Notes: a model not told the origin generated them from the sequence alone. A stretch of 64,000 nt of DNA from Sanguinoderma infundibulare (GCA_032821775.1 JAVLRN010000002.1:3410001-3474000), one strand, 5' to 3'; numbered from the stretch's first letter, positions 32,210 through 43,685 are shown. Numbers and translations are program-made.

Positions 32210-34055
32210 ATGCATCTTCTTACATCGTCTCTCGCTCTGTCTTGCGTGCTCTCTCTTGCCACCCAATCGCTGGCTGTCCCAACTCCATCGCCACCCTCCC
32301 GACCACTCTCCATTCCTTTGGTCAGACGGAGACCACAACGCAGTTCCACCGATGAATTTCTCCAGTTCCACAAGGACGCTGCCCTAGCAAAGTACGGCGC
32401 CAACTCTGCCCAGCGGAAGCGAGCAAGTGGTTTCAATCTGTACGTCTTCCGTCTCTCTTTTTCGGTCACAAATGGCATTTTGACCGTTGTACCAGCCTTG
32501 TAAACCAAGACGCGGACCTCTCGTTCTATGGCTCAATAGCCGTTGGCACTCCCTCAGTGGCCTACAATGTCATCCTTGATACTGGCTCTTCGTGCGTATC
32601 CATCATGTCGTCCGCCCTTCCCCCTTTTATAACTCTTCTTGCGCAGAGACCTGTGGTTGGCCGCGTCCGATGGCCTGACCACCACCACAACAGGCATCCC
32701 GACCTTCAATTCCAACGGTATGCATGCCTTCAATTCGTCACCAGGCATACCATAATCCCCGTTTTCAGCCTCGTCCTCGTTCCAAAATCTCAACTCCCAG
32801 TTTTCAATCCAGTACGGTTCTGGTGCCGCACAGGGCTTTTTGGGTTCAGATGTCGTCCAGATGGCTGGCTTGAAGGTTAATGCCCAGACTTTCGGTGAGT
32901 CACATTAAACTTAATCCTCGCGTGCACGCGAACCTGACATATATTCGATAAACAGCCGTTGCTACCCAGATCAGCGATGGTCTCCTGCAGCAGCCAGTGT
33001 CGGGACTGATGGGCTTGGCTTTCAAGACCATCGCGTCGTCCAGAGCAACGCCCTTCTGGGAGGCTCTTGCCGACGAGGGCACACTCGACCAACCGCTCAT
33101 GGCCTTCCAGCTCACCCGCTTCACCGATGATCCGAACGCGCAGGCGCAAGAGCCTGGAGGCACGTTCAACCTCGGTGCGGTTAACACCTCCCTGTTCACT
33201 GGAGACATCGACTTCCAGGCCATCCCCGGGGGGCAGGGCACGTACTGGATCCAGGAGCTCACCGGTATGACCGAGCCTTTTGCTCCACGCGCGCGGCTCG
33301 TTGAGACTGATGGTTCCGGTGCGGCACAGGTTTGTCAGCGAACGGCAACTCAGTCAGCTTGCCCTCGGGCTCCGCTTCTTACGCTGCGATCGACACCGGC
33401 ACCTCGCTCGTGATTGGTCCCAAGGCGGCCATGGACGAGCTATACGCGCAGATTCCGGGAAGCCAAGCACTGACCGGCCAAAACGAGGGTTACTACAGCT
33501 ATCGTACGTGTCTTGCGCAGTTACCCCGCCTTCCTTCGTCCAACACGCAAACTAACAATATCACTTCTTGCACACACGCGGCGTGTATTTTTGCAACCTC
33601 GCGCAGCCTGCGACGCGAACACGAACGTGACGCTCCGCTTCGGCGCATCGACCATCTCCTGGCCCGTCTCCGCCGCCGACTTCGTCTTCCAGTCTCGCAG
33701 CAACACGTGCATCGGCTCGTTCCTCGCCATGGACATCTCCGGGGGCACCTCCTCGACGCCGCCGTGGATCGTGGGCGACGTGTTCCTGAAGAACGTGTAC
33801 TCGGTCTACCGCGCGACCCCGCCCGCGGTCGGCTTCGCCGCGCTCTCGGCCGAGGCGACGGGGATGAACGACAAGGCCGGACGGGTGCCGAGCCCGACGG
33901 TGGGCCAGGCGGTCGCGACTGCGAGCGGGGCGGCGGCGGGGACGGGGGATGTACGGTCGTCGAACCCGAACGGCGCGGTGGGGCGCGCGGGTGGGAGGTG
34001 GAGCTGGGTGGCGGGCGTGGGCGCGGCGGTGCTCGCGGCGGGCTTGGTGCTGTGA
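32210..34055 (+). CDS. secreted GPI-type aspartic peptidase (family A1), copy 1
   Basis: Seven exons join in phase: 32210-32439, 32496-32591, 32647-32717, 32769-32894, 32956-33264, 33330-33503 and 33607-34055 (484 residues). MHLLTSSLALSCVLSLATQ is a signal peptide, followed by a propeptide ending near QRKRASG, a likely Kex2-type site. The mature enzyme starts LVNQDADLSFYGSIAVGTP. The first active-site motif is ILDTGSSDLWLA and the second AAIDTGTSLVIGP. The flap-like SIQYGSGAAQGFLGSD, WIVGDVFLKNVYSVY and VGFAALS are also typical. The C-terminus is Ser/Gly-rich and ends in VGAAVLAAGLVL, a hydrophobic stretch fit for a GPI anchor. It probably cleaves extracellular protein at the cell surface. 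The exon plan matches copy 2 at 39665-41471. Confidence 0.92.
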
Positions 34056-34413
34056 TGATCCTGATACTTTGATGATGGTAAGTAAGCAAGTGCTGCTGCT
34101 GGAGCTGCTGCGTCGGACTCGCGAGTAGATGTATTGTATGTGCTGGTTATTTTTATGCACGGACGATCGAATCGGACCCTCATATTCTCTACTTCTACGA
34201 ACGTGATGAGCTGTGTGTTACACATGGTCGTGTGTTACGAGGGTCGTCGAGAGAGTCTATTTAATACGAATAGGTCTGCCTATTTACTGTTCTGCTAGGA
34301 TTTGAGCCGGACTTGAGTGCAAGCTGCGATGGTGGGGAGGAGTACTTGCCGACGGAGACGCCCGACTTTGACTTTGTACGGTCACCAAGTCCCAGCCATG
34401 TGTCTACCGCTCC
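34056..34413. other. 3' flank of aspartic peptidase 1
   Basis: No gene is seen. The interval ends at the inverted-repeat element, whose left target-site base triplet TCC is at 34411-34413. Confidence 0.5.
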
Positions 34414-35025
34414 CACGCGAGGAAAACCAATATTTCTTGTCCCTAAGAATAGGCTGAAAAATGTTAATGAAAATGTCACGTTTTGCCGAACGTTATCCCC
34501 CGTATAGAACTCGAAGTTTAAGATTTCTCCGAATGTTCGCCCAAAGTTGACGTTTCGGGCCGCATTCCGAGGCCAACAAAATGTGACGGAGAATGTCACG
34601 TTCTATTGGCTGCACAACATTGCGGAGAACTTCGAGTTTTAATGAACATTCAAACTCAGATAGCATTTAAAGTTCTTCGCTGAAATGGTCAATAAACTTG
34701 AAGTTTTTAGCAACATTTACCGAGTTTTATGAGAACTTCAAGTTTATTGACCATTTCAGCGAAGAACTTTAAATGCTATCTGAGTTTGAATGTTCATTAA
34801 AACTCGAAGTTCTCCGCAATGTTGTGCAGCCAATAGAACGTGACATTCTCCGTCACATTTTGTTGGCCTCGGAATGCGGCCCGAAACGTCAACTTTGGGC
34901 GAACATTCGGAGAAATCTTAAACTTCGAGTTCTATACGGGGGATAACGTTCGGCAAAACGTGACATTTTCATTAACATTTTTCAGCCTATTCTTAGGGAC
35001 AAGAAATATTGGTTTTCCTCGCGTG
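34414..35025. mobile_element. 612-bp foldback / MITE-like inverted-repeat element
   Basis: Arms of 292 bp at 34414-34705 and 34734-35025 are reverse complements, without a mismatch where I compared them base by base, and they surround a 28-bp loop. The ends read CACGCGAGG... and ...CCTCGCGTG. The triplet TCC occurs directly outside both ends (34411-34413 and 35026-35028) and looks like a 3-bp target-site duplication. CAC termini with 3-bp duplications are known for CACTA/EnSpm-type DNA transposons, so a non-autonomous relative is the best guess. The arms are more A/T-rich than the flanks. Each arm holds the same outward-reading ORF of about 60 codons, with no transposase resemblance. The lack of mismatches suggests recent insertion or arm conversion. 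Confidence 0.85.
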
Positions 35026-36149
35026 TCCGGTTCTCTTCCTTGTGGCTTCTCTCTCGAAAACCGACAGCTGGAATGTAAATCTGTTGTATGTTCATTCTCG
35101 CTATGATCAACCACGGATGCTCGGGCTTTCAGAGTCTCTCCCTTGGACAGGGAGTGGAGCGGTACCGGATTGAGCAGGGGCGAGAGAGATCGGGATGGCT
35201 GGTTAATCATGGTTGTGGAGAGTCATTCGTGGGTATGTGCTGGTAGAGCGTTCGCCTTGTCCATCCGATACCCCATCGCATGCAACATCGTTCTCAACTC
35301 CAAGCGTCATGCATTCATGTCCATGTGCGCGAATGTTATCGCAACCCAGGGTATTTGATGCTTTCGGGATCTCTCTCAAGAGGCTCGCGATTGCGCACCC
35401 GTCGTTACCAGTGGACTTCGCTGCACTACCTCCAGTCTCCACGCAACTGAACCGGCCGTCACTCCCAGACCATCGTTACGCCCATGGCAGCATCTACGTG
35501 TGTCACCCTTGCCTCCTTTACTGTGCCCGATGTGTTCTAATGACGACCGAAAGTCATGCCGACGATCGTGGTTGCGTCCTCGGCGTTGGGATCTGCATGG
35601 CCAAAAGTCTAACTAATGGCAAATTTCGGGGCATTTCGGCGATTGCCAGCATGCGGCACCAAGGCAAAGGAAGGCTACCTGTGAGTTTATTTCGGACAAT
35701 TGCCTCAGGTTCCTGTACTAACAATTGCTCCACGATATCGTAACTCCTGCTGCGGTCGATGCTCGCGTCCGCCAATGACCATTGTGTCGTTCACATCTCT
35801 GGGCAACTTGAACGTCCTTCCGGTAGTGATGCGCCCTGCTCCTCTCACCTTACCTCCCACACGTTGGTGCGGTGCTCCGTATCACATGGCGATGTGCAAC
35901 ACTCACGCTGACTCTTTTCGTACCAGCCAATATTAGCGGGGTGTGGACAACGTCAGGGGTTCGTCGTGCAGTACACGGATACTACCGAGTCTCAAGAGAG
36001 AGGCATAGGCGTGTTCTTCTAGTTTGGCATCGCGACTTCAAGTAAGCGCGCCACTCAGCTCGGCCGAGAATTCCAGCATTCATGGGGTGCCGACAGGTCT
36101 TATACGTCACCTTCTGTGCCGTGCGTCAGGTCATCGGAGCAGGAGATGA
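35026..36149. other. intergenic, no gene recognised
   Basis: A 176-codon + ORF (35213-35743) does not begin at ATG, resembles no family and overlaps minus ORFs. I do not call it. The right end is the 3' flank of the glycine-rich peptide gene. Confidence 0.45.
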
Positions 36150-36438
36150 TCAGAGGGGTGCCTCACCATCTGGTTTGACTGTGGGGTGAATAAACTTGCG
36201 CAGAAGGGCTCCCGCAGGCCCCCCGCCGCCTCCACCTCCCCCGCCTCCACCTCCACCGCCACCTCCCCGGCCGCCTCCACCCTCTGTGCAGACAAATGTC
36301 AGTCATCAAATTCGCGCATCGTAATCAACGGAGTCCGATGTACTCACGTCTCCGTTCGATGACGCCGCTCTGATCGACAGGCGCGCCATGAACTACGGGA
36401 ACGAGCGCAAAGGCCAAAAGTGCCAACAAGATGCGCAT
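36150..36438 (-). CDS. tiny secreted glycine-rich protein
   Basis: Two exons (36438-36348 and 36283-36150) with a GTGAGT...ACAG intron give 74 residues and a clean stop. MRILLALLAFALVPVVHG is a strong signal peptide with a cleavable APVDQ after it. Then GVIERRQ, where ERR could be a Kex2-type processing site, leads into about 20 glycines interrupted by a single Arg. The end is PAGALLRKFIHPTVKPD followed by GEAPL. The split exons are too short to be seen by plain ORF scanning. Glycine-rich secreted peptides are known in fungal cell walls and as effectors, but I recognise no named family, so the role is open. The gene lies between two peptidase genes. A CATATAGCG sequence about 80 bp upstream may serve as TATA box. 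Confidence 0.7.
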
Positions 36439-37611
36439 CGCGGATCGTCGTCAAGTTCGAGGCAGCAGGCTTGACGGAGTGGTTGTGTGATCCGCTGCGC
36501 GGCCACACACCAGCGGGGCTCGCTATATGTATGTGCGTCGGCTACTATCGGTCGGTGAGAAGGACTGGTGCTCTTGCTGCATACACCTCATAGATGGCGT
36601 GGATTTCTCTGGTTGCGGTTGCCGGTTTCCCCGAGCGTCGTCGTCGCGCATTCGACGACGGCTGGAAGGCGCGAAGGGGAGGCTGTCGCGGGACCGATGG
36701 TGTTCTATCGCAGCAGGGTGGGGTTCTCACTCACCAGCGCCGGCAAGTGTTGCCCTATCCGACAAAGCGGAACGGGTTCCCAGGTGCATGCGGAACGTGG
36801 TTGCAGCTATCGCACGGTAAGCCTTCGCACTGTTTACGACCGTCATATCGACAGTCACGTCTGACAGAACTATCTTTTGATTTGGCTTATAGTATCCCGC
36901 ACGGACGAGCAAGTCATCGTCTGAAGCAGAGGATTTCGCTGCCAGGTGCTGCCTCATCTGCGTCTGACGCTGTCGGGCTGTATGCAGCCCGCTTTGGGCG
37001 AAAGTGGCGGGAACGTATCTCACGACCATCCTGTTATCACCCGGATAGCGGAAGGGCGTGCTCACGGGAATACTACGGTTTTGTGGAGGTTCCCTTGCTC
37101 GCCAGCACGCTTCTTCCTACGAGACCTCATGATGGCTCGTGCGACACAACCCTCCCGTTCTCACCATGGGGAGGCAGAGCGTAGCAGCCATATGTGCGCC
37201 TATACACGTTGACTCCACCCAGAGGCATATATCTACAAGAAGTCATTGCTGTCGGGCTCCCATCGGACTCTTTCAAGTGGCTGTGGTCCTACCCACATGC
37301 GCTCTCAATGGTGGTGCTCATCGGCGTTCTTCCATGCCCACAGAAATAGAGGCGAGTTCTCACCCCTTAGTATCGCCAAGAGTGAGCATGACGAGCGGCC
37401 TGTGGCCTTTCGTCTCCAAGAATTCGGCGCGCTATCAGGTGTCGGCCCCACCTGCTGTCCCAATGCTTTTTCGGCTCACCCACTTTGGTCTCGGCGCCCG
37501 CACACGAAGTGAGGAGAGAAATGCTCAGGACGGGACGGTAGCGAAGGCTTTTATAGGCAGACCGTCTGAGCATACGCGATCGTCGTTTCTCTCCTTCTTT
37601 CGACGAGCGAC
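36439..37611. other. intergenic, promoter side of the DUF6533 gene
   Basis: A minus ORF at 36727-37065 and plus ORFs overlap without family matches. TTTATAG at 37549-37555, 57 bp before the DUF6533 ATG, may be its TATA element, and a C/T-rich leader follows it. Confidence 0.4.
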
Positions 37612-38815
37612 ATGGTGCACTTGACCGATGATTTAGCGGCGTTGATTGGGTTCGCGGCCGAGGCGACGCTCTGGGGTGTGTTCACGTCCCCCATTTAAGC
37701 TGAAATACACTTTTGCTAACGCCTTCTCTCACAGGGGCATACACCATCTTGTTTCTGGTTTCAATCATCCTGCTTCGCCGACGGAACGAATCGACTCCTT
37801 TGTGTCTCCCCGTGGTCGTCGCTCATATCGCGTTGTACATCGGGTGTACGACCCACTTCGGGCTGGAGTTCAACCATTTCTACACAACTCTCGTACGTCC
37901 TTTTGTCGTATTGCCTGGCAGGGCACCACTAAACCGCGAACGTAGGCAACGAAGGGCGTCGATGGATACGCGAACGAGACCACGCAGCTCGTCGGCGCAG
38001 ATATCTTCCTCTCGCTTTGTGATCTCCTCGGAGACTACATCTTGATCTATCGCCTGTGGGTGCTGTGGGGAAGGAACTACTGGATCATCCTGCTTCCCTC
38101 CCTCTGCGCCGTGGCTGGATTTGGCGAGTCCTCGTTCGCCGTCGACCCTTGCATACCCTGACACTTTCACACAGCGTGCATCATGGAAGTCGTCCACTTC
38201 GTCGTGACCCTCGACCCGACGTCGCCCACACCCCCAGCTCCCATGCTCCCTCTGACGATCGCTGGCTACGCGCTCCCTCTGTGCACGAACGCCCTCGCGA
38301 CCGTCCTGATCATCGCGCGAATATGGTGGATGTCTATCCCGGTGCCCGGAGCGGAGGACTTCCTGCTGAAAGGACGCGGCATGGCGCGGAGCGCGATCTC
38401 GACCATCGTCGAGAGCGGGCTGCTCTACTTTGCGGCGCAGCTCACCTACGTCGTCGTCCTCTCCATCCCCCACCCGTCCGTGGCCATCCTCGCCGTGATG
38501 GCGTTGCAGATCTACGTGCGTCGTCTCCAAGTATCTTTTCTCCACAAAGAGCACACATCCGGCTGACGCGATTCGCAGGGGATCGCGCCCACGCTTATCG
38601 TCATCCGCGTCATGCTCGGCATCTCGGTCGAGAGCACGACCGGCTTCGGGCCGGTGACGCCGATGTTGTGGGCCTCGAAGGGCTACACCACTCAGGACGA
38701 CGACGGGGTGAAGTACGGTGTCGGGTTGAGCACCGGTACTACCGCGGAAAGCGCTACGAGGGTCTACCACACGGACGGAGAGTCGCTGCAGATGAAGCCT
38801 TTGGAGACCGTGTAA
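37612..38815 (+). CDS. DUF6533-type seven-helix membrane protein
   Basis: Five exons join in phase: 37612-37675, 37735-37892, 37946-38123, 38175-38515 and 38579-38815 (325 residues). Hydrophobic helices include YTILFLVSIILLRR, LPVVVAHIALYIGCTTHF, ADIFLSLCDLLGDYILIYRL, YWIILLPSLCAVAGFACIM, LPLCTNALATVLIIARIWW, TIVESGLLYFAAQLTYVVVL and MALQIYGIAPTLIVIRVML. A polar cytoplasmic tail ends SLQMKPLETV. RLWVLWGRNY after helix 3 and SAISTIVESG before helix 6 are hallmarks of the large basidiomycete DUF6533 family, often compared to GPCRs but functionally unproven. Intron 3 appears to use a GC donor (GCGAGT at 38124) with a normal acceptor. Two relics of the same family lie at 305-1080 and 28103-28333. 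Confidence 0.88.
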
Positions 38816-39664
38816 TGTAATGCCTCTCCCCTGTTCAGACTATGGATTGAACGCTAGCCTGCAAGTGAGCCAACGGCATGGAATCAGTCGACGTCACCCA
38901 CCGGGAGCTGACTTTGTATCCTTCTACCAGGGAAATCCTCGGTCCCAACTCGATCATGGTCGATGTCATTCTTATCATTATAATGAATTTCTTCTCGCTG
39001 AACGCAACGCGTAAGGGAAGAGCTTCGTTGGTGAACCGTGTCGGGCTTCAGTGCGTGCACTTCAATGGAGCCATTGCCAAACAGATGTGCCGTATACTTA
39101 AGTCATGTGATTCCGCCTCTTCACGGAACCTAAGCAAGTCTGCACAAGCTGCGCTCTTTCAACAAATGGCCAGATCAAACCCTTCCACACGGTCGAGGGG
39201 GAACTATGACTGTATCCCAGATTGGGATCCTTCGTCGTCAAGGTGCACAATTTTCTGGACCGGTACTACGCTTACGCCGTGGTATGTACCCGTTTCCGTT
39301 TCCGAGTCTCAATTGACTTTATCTGCATCCCGTGGACATGGTCGCAATCTTCTAGTCAACTGTGCTATCCTCTCCGAAGCATACCAGAGTATCGTGCTAC
39401 TCATCGCTACGGCGTAAGTGCCCCGACGTGACGGTGTCAAGTCAAAACTGACTTGTGCGTCTCCGTCGGCCCACACAACCCATAGCCTCGCTGGATGGTA
39501 AAGTACATAACGATGTCCATTCTCTCGCCGGCTCTAAAGCCTTAATGCATAACACTTCGTCAGAACATGTCGAGAACTCAGCGTCCAGTTCAAATCATCC
39601 GTTCAAACCAACAAGCACATAACGTACCGGTCCGGCCAGACGTTGCAAAGCAGCGCGAGGAGCA
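38816..39664. other. intergenic with an uncalled ORF
   Basis: A 179-codon + ORF starts with ATG at 38878 (MESVDVTHRELTLYPST, with a hydrophobic IMVDVILIIIMNFFSL). It matches no family that I recognise, has no visible splice structure and faces the 3' end of peptidase 2. I leave it as unproven. Confidence 0.3.
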
Positions 39665-41471
39665 TCACAGCACCAAGCTCCCCACGACCACCGCCGCACA
39701 AACCGCAATCCACCGCGCCACCTCTCCAGCTCCGCGCCGCGCAGCCCCGCTCGACGACCGCACCTTGCCCGTCGCGATCGCCGACCCGCTCACGGTCGCC
39801 GCCGCCGAGCCTATCGTCGCGCTCGGCACCTGGCCGGCCTTGCCGTTCATCCCCGTCGCCTCCGTCGAGAGCTTCGCGAAGCCGACCGAGGGCGGGGTCG
39901 CGCGATAGACCGAGTACACGTTCTTCAGGAACACGTCCCCGACGACCCACGGCGGCGTCGAGCCCGAGTTGTCCATCGCGATGAACGAGCCGATGCACGT
40001 TTCGCCGCGGGTCTGGAAGACGAAGTCGGCGTTGGCGACGGGCCACGAGATCGTGGACGCGCCGAAGCGGAGCGTCACGTTCACGTTTGTGCTGCACGCT
40101 GCAGGGTTATGTTTTCAATGCGTGTGTTGTGCAGGGAGGGACGGTGTGTGGGAGGTGACTGCGCATGAAACGTACGATAGGTGTAGTAGCCGGCGTTCTC
40201 GCCGGTCAGCGCTTGGCTGCCAGGAATCTGCGCATACAATCCACTTATCGCGGCCGTGGGGCCGATTACAAGCGACGTGCCGGTGTCGATCGCGGCGTAC
40301 GAAGCGGAGCCCGAGGTCAGACTGACCGAGTTACCGTTCGCCGTCAGGCCTGTGCGCAGCCGCAATATCAATCTCAGCCGAGCTTTGCGTGGTGCGACAG
40401 AAGCGTAGGGTCGGACATACCGGTCACCTCCTGGAGCCAGTAGGTGCCCTGGCCCCCGGGGATGTCCTGAAAGTCGATGTCCCCAGTGAACAGCGAGGTA
40501 TTGACCGCGCCGAGGCTGAATGTCCCTCCCGGCTCCAGTTCTTGTGCGTTCTGGTCGTCAGTGAAGCGGGTGAGCTGGAACGCCATCAGTGGCTGGTCGA
40601 GTGCGCCTTGGTTTGCGAGAGCCTCCCAGAAAGGCGTCGCCCCGGACGTTGAGATCGTCTCGAAAGCCAAGCCCATCAGTCCAGAGACTGGCTGCTGGAG
40701 GAGATTGTCGCTGGTCTGGGTGGCGACGGCTGTGTATCGAATGTCCTGAGCCTCTTGTACGCAAATGATATAACTCAGGCCGACTCACCGAAAGTCTGCG
40801 AGTCGACCTTGAAGCCGGCCATCTGGACGAGGTCGGAACCCAAGAAGCCTTGTGCGGCGCCCAAGCCGTACTCGACCGAAAACGCGGACTCCAGATTTTT
40901 GAACGTGGACGACGCTGGAACCGACGGTTATTGTACGCCTACTGCCGATGCATGCCTGCACACGTACTGTTGGGATTGAAGGTGGGGATGCCTGTTGCGA
41001 CTGTGGTCAGGCCATCCGAGCCCGCCAACCAGAAGTCGCTGCACAAGCACGCGTTGGGAAGGGACCACAGACGCAGGACGTTAAGTGGGGTACGCACGAT
41101 GAACCGGTATCAAGGATGACATTGTACGCCATTGCGGGAGTGCCGACGGCTAGTGACCCATAGAAGGAGGAGTCCGCGCCTTGATTTACAAGGCTGGTAC
41201 AACGGTCAAAATGTGTGCTTGAGATCCACAGACAGGCAAGTAACACGCACAGATTGAGACCATTCGCTCGCTTCTGCCGGCCGGACTTGGCCCCGTACTT
41301 GGTCAGGACGGCGTCCTTGTGGAACTTGAGAAACGCATCTGTTGAATCGCGCTGAGGCCGCCGTCTGACCAAAGGTACCGAGAGTGGGGGCGATGAGGCT
41401 GCCACTGTTAGAGATTCAGCATCAAGAGAGAGAGCACATAAGAGAGCGAGCGAGTAGGGGAGGAGATGCAT
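39665..41471 (-). CDS. secreted GPI-type aspartic peptidase (family A1), copy 2
   Basis: Seven exons join in phase: 41471-41251, 41193-41098, 41038-40968, 40914-40789, 40729-40421, 40349-40176 and 40098-39665 (476 residues). Exons 2-6 have exactly the same lengths as in copy 1 (96, 71, 126, 309 and 174 nt). The signal peptide MHLLPYSLALLCALSL is followed by a propeptide ending GRQKRANG. The mature part has ILDTGSSDFWLAG, AAIDTGTSLVIGPTAA, SVEYGLGAAQGFLGSD, WVVGDVFLKNVYSVY and the GPI-type end AVCAAVVVGSLVL. Both catalytic aspartates are present. The flap Tyr is kept, but the usual Gly-Ser after it is Gly-Leu here. The tail is shorter than in copy 1. The two genes converge and clearly descend from one duplication. 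Confidence 0.92.
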
Positions 41472-42270
41472 CGTCCGGCCAGAAATCGTCGTAACGGAAG
41501 GGATCGACTGTCATCTTTTCGTGTTTAAGGTCAGAGACAGACTGCGCAATGACTGCGCGCCGTGTGCATGTGAGGTTTAATAGAACGCTTTAGAGCTCCC
41601 CGTAAGCGCAGAGTCGGAGACCGTGAGAACAAAAGCATGACAGACTTGACATGCGTCGTCCGGCAAGTTGACACTCTGACAGAGGCGGCCGCCTGAGCGA
41701 GGAACAGCTAGGAACTCAACGTTTGCGAGAGGTCGACACAAGCCTCAGGCTGTGGTGCCATGACCCCTTGTCATGCAACGAACTTGACCGCGATCGTCGC
41801 TGTTTGTTCAGGAAGTACTCCGTCAATCCCCCATAGATAGCGGTTAAATCTACTCACGCTACTGCTCCGACTCCACTGGCCACTGTTCGTCTATTCTCAT
41901 GCTCTCCAGCGACTTGACGCTAGCGATTTGTCAAGAAAAGACCGCAGCGCGACGAGGGTCGCATTGTGTCCTTGAGTGCTGCTGAAGGTGAAAGACTATT
42001 TTCCGCTTTTTCTCAACGTCGAGCCTGACGACCCCGCAGGCTGTGGTTACGGGCATCCGAGAAGCGGCGGACCTTCCTTCTTATGTCGCACGCCTGGTTG
42101 CTAATGCGGGTCTGTCACGTTGATCATCTCCGTGACAAAGACATTGTGCATTTAGGACGTCTAGGCTAGAGCAACGAACGCACAGCGACGACGGTGACAA
42201 GTCGGTAGATGTCGATGAACCCCTGCTTTTTCTCCGAACATCGTTTCAGAGGAACCTATGCGACGTGGGA
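41472..42270. other. intergenic: promoter of peptidase 2 and 3' flank of the next gene
   Basis: No gene is supported. The interval is less C/T-rich than the corresponding upstream region of peptidase copy 1. Confidence 0.5.
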
Positions 42271-43685
42271 CTAGATCTGCGGATATCCTCTGTACCCTGC
42301 ATTGGCAACTCCACGACCGAGGGCAAACGGGACCGTCGCGTATCCATGGCCACTTCTCAGCGTGCTGGAGGCCGAAGACGATCCAGAGGCATCCATGTGA
42401 GTCGGATACGCGTGACGATCATTGACATTCTAGCAGGACCCATAGTTGCGGTGGTATGAACATGCGAAACATGACACCAAACGACGAATGGACGCACATA
42501 GAACAGGGGCGCCGCGTTCGGCCCCTTGATAGTCATTCCAGGCCCGTCCCAGAACCCGCTGATGGCCGGTTCGTCGGCGTTTGGTCGTGCTTGTTGGGTG
42601 CGCTTGCGGTGACGAAGGATGATGAAGAGTGCGACAGTTCCGATCAGTAGAAGCCCCAGGACACCGCCTACGACCCCGCCAGCGAGCGGCGCGTCGTTGC
42701 GACCGTGCTCTGAAGAGTCCGTCGCGCTGGCTGCTCCCGATGGGCCTGTCGAAGCCGTCGTGGTCGCGGAACCCGCAGATGAAGAGGCAGCAGAAGTTGA
42801 CAACGTCGTGCTCGTCGTGGATGAAGCACTCGAGGTGGATCCCGATGAGGACGGAATGTCCGTAATATCAGGCAGATCTTTGAATTGTGCTCTCAGTTGG
42901 GAAGGTCGCGGTCGACTGGGGGACAGTACTCACTTTGTTCAGCCAAAGCCTTCGCGGCGTCGATATTGAACGTGCTGTTTCGCTGCGCTCCGAAGTAAGT
43001 CATAAGCAGGGACTACATGGGACGAACCCCATACCGTCACGTCAAGGAAGGCCCATGCTGGGATCGCAGTGCCGCCTGGAATCGATTCCGGATACCTAGA
43101 GCGATAATGAGAAGAGGTCAAGATGGCGGTTGGACTGTGTACACTCACGTTCCGTTGTAGATCTTCGTACAGTTGATGTCATATGTCGGCCACCTAGTTC
43201 TGATGGTGAGGAAATCTCCATCAAGCGTGCTCGAGAACCTTACGGCTCAATGCCTGCGCCTTGACAGATACCGCACGCAGCCATGGTCGAGTACAGCACC
43301 GTGTTACAGTCGCACGGCGTTGAGTCGAAAGGGTCCTTTGCGGGAGGACCTTCGTACACCCAGTTGGTCGCCACAGGAGGAACGAAGGTAGCTGGGAAGT
43401 CAACTTTAGCGAGAGGCAAGAACGACCGACGAGAGGGTGGGGCCGGGTGGGCGTACCATTTCCGGTGCCGTAACATGGCGTCCAGAGCCAGGCGGTGACC
43501 AAGCACGGATTCTGACCTCTCGAATTCGTCATCTGGATGGGCTTCAGTATCACCGTATGCGCCCACGATATCGCTCAACGCACCCAATCGAACTCCTTTC
43601 GACACACCGCAGTGGTGTTCTGGGCCGTCGTAGGTAACAGACCCGCTGCGAAGATAATGAGGAGAGAAAGGAGCGCAAGCACCAT
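42271..43685 (-). CDS. secreted-ectodomain single-pass membrane protein with Ser/Thr stalk
   Basis: Eight exons join in phase: 43685-43584, 43532-43457, 43403-43244, 43199-43149, 43095-43035, 42982-42934, 42877-42498 and 42429-42271 (345 residues). The signal peptide MVLALLSLLIIFAAGLLPTTA is followed by a Cys-rich ectodomain: NSRGQNPCLVTAW, TPCYGTGN, TPCDCNTVLYSTMAACGICQG, RWPTYDINCTKIYNGTYPES and IPAWAFLDVTRNSTFN. A Ser/Thr stalk leads to the helix GGVVGGVLGLLLIGTVALFIIL and the basic stop RHRKRTQQ. The cytoplasmic tail ends GYRGYPQI. This architecture recurs in many basidiomycete genomes and is sometimes listed as EGFR-like transmembrane, although it has no kinase. A cell-surface sensor or adhesion role is a guess. 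NXS/T sites suggest glycosylation. Confidence 0.82.

Noticed and set aside
33332..34072. 246-codon + ORF inside aspartic peptidase 1
   Set aside because: It follows the peptidase frame only to the end of exon 6, then reads through the intron into an Arg-rich shadow of exon 7.
34261..35106. Arm ORFs of the foldback element as a transposase
   Set aside because: About 60 codons identical in both arms simply because the arms are the same. There is no DDE or zinc motif.
35213..35743. 176-codon ORF downstream of the foldback element
   Set aside because: It begins at a non-ATG codon, is Cys/His/Met-irregular and overlaps equal-length ORFs on the other strand.
38878..39417. 179-codon ORF as a membrane protein gene
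   Set aside because: It has one weak hydrophobic patch, no family, no introns in an intron-rich neighbourhood and no promoter sign. It is left as uncalled.
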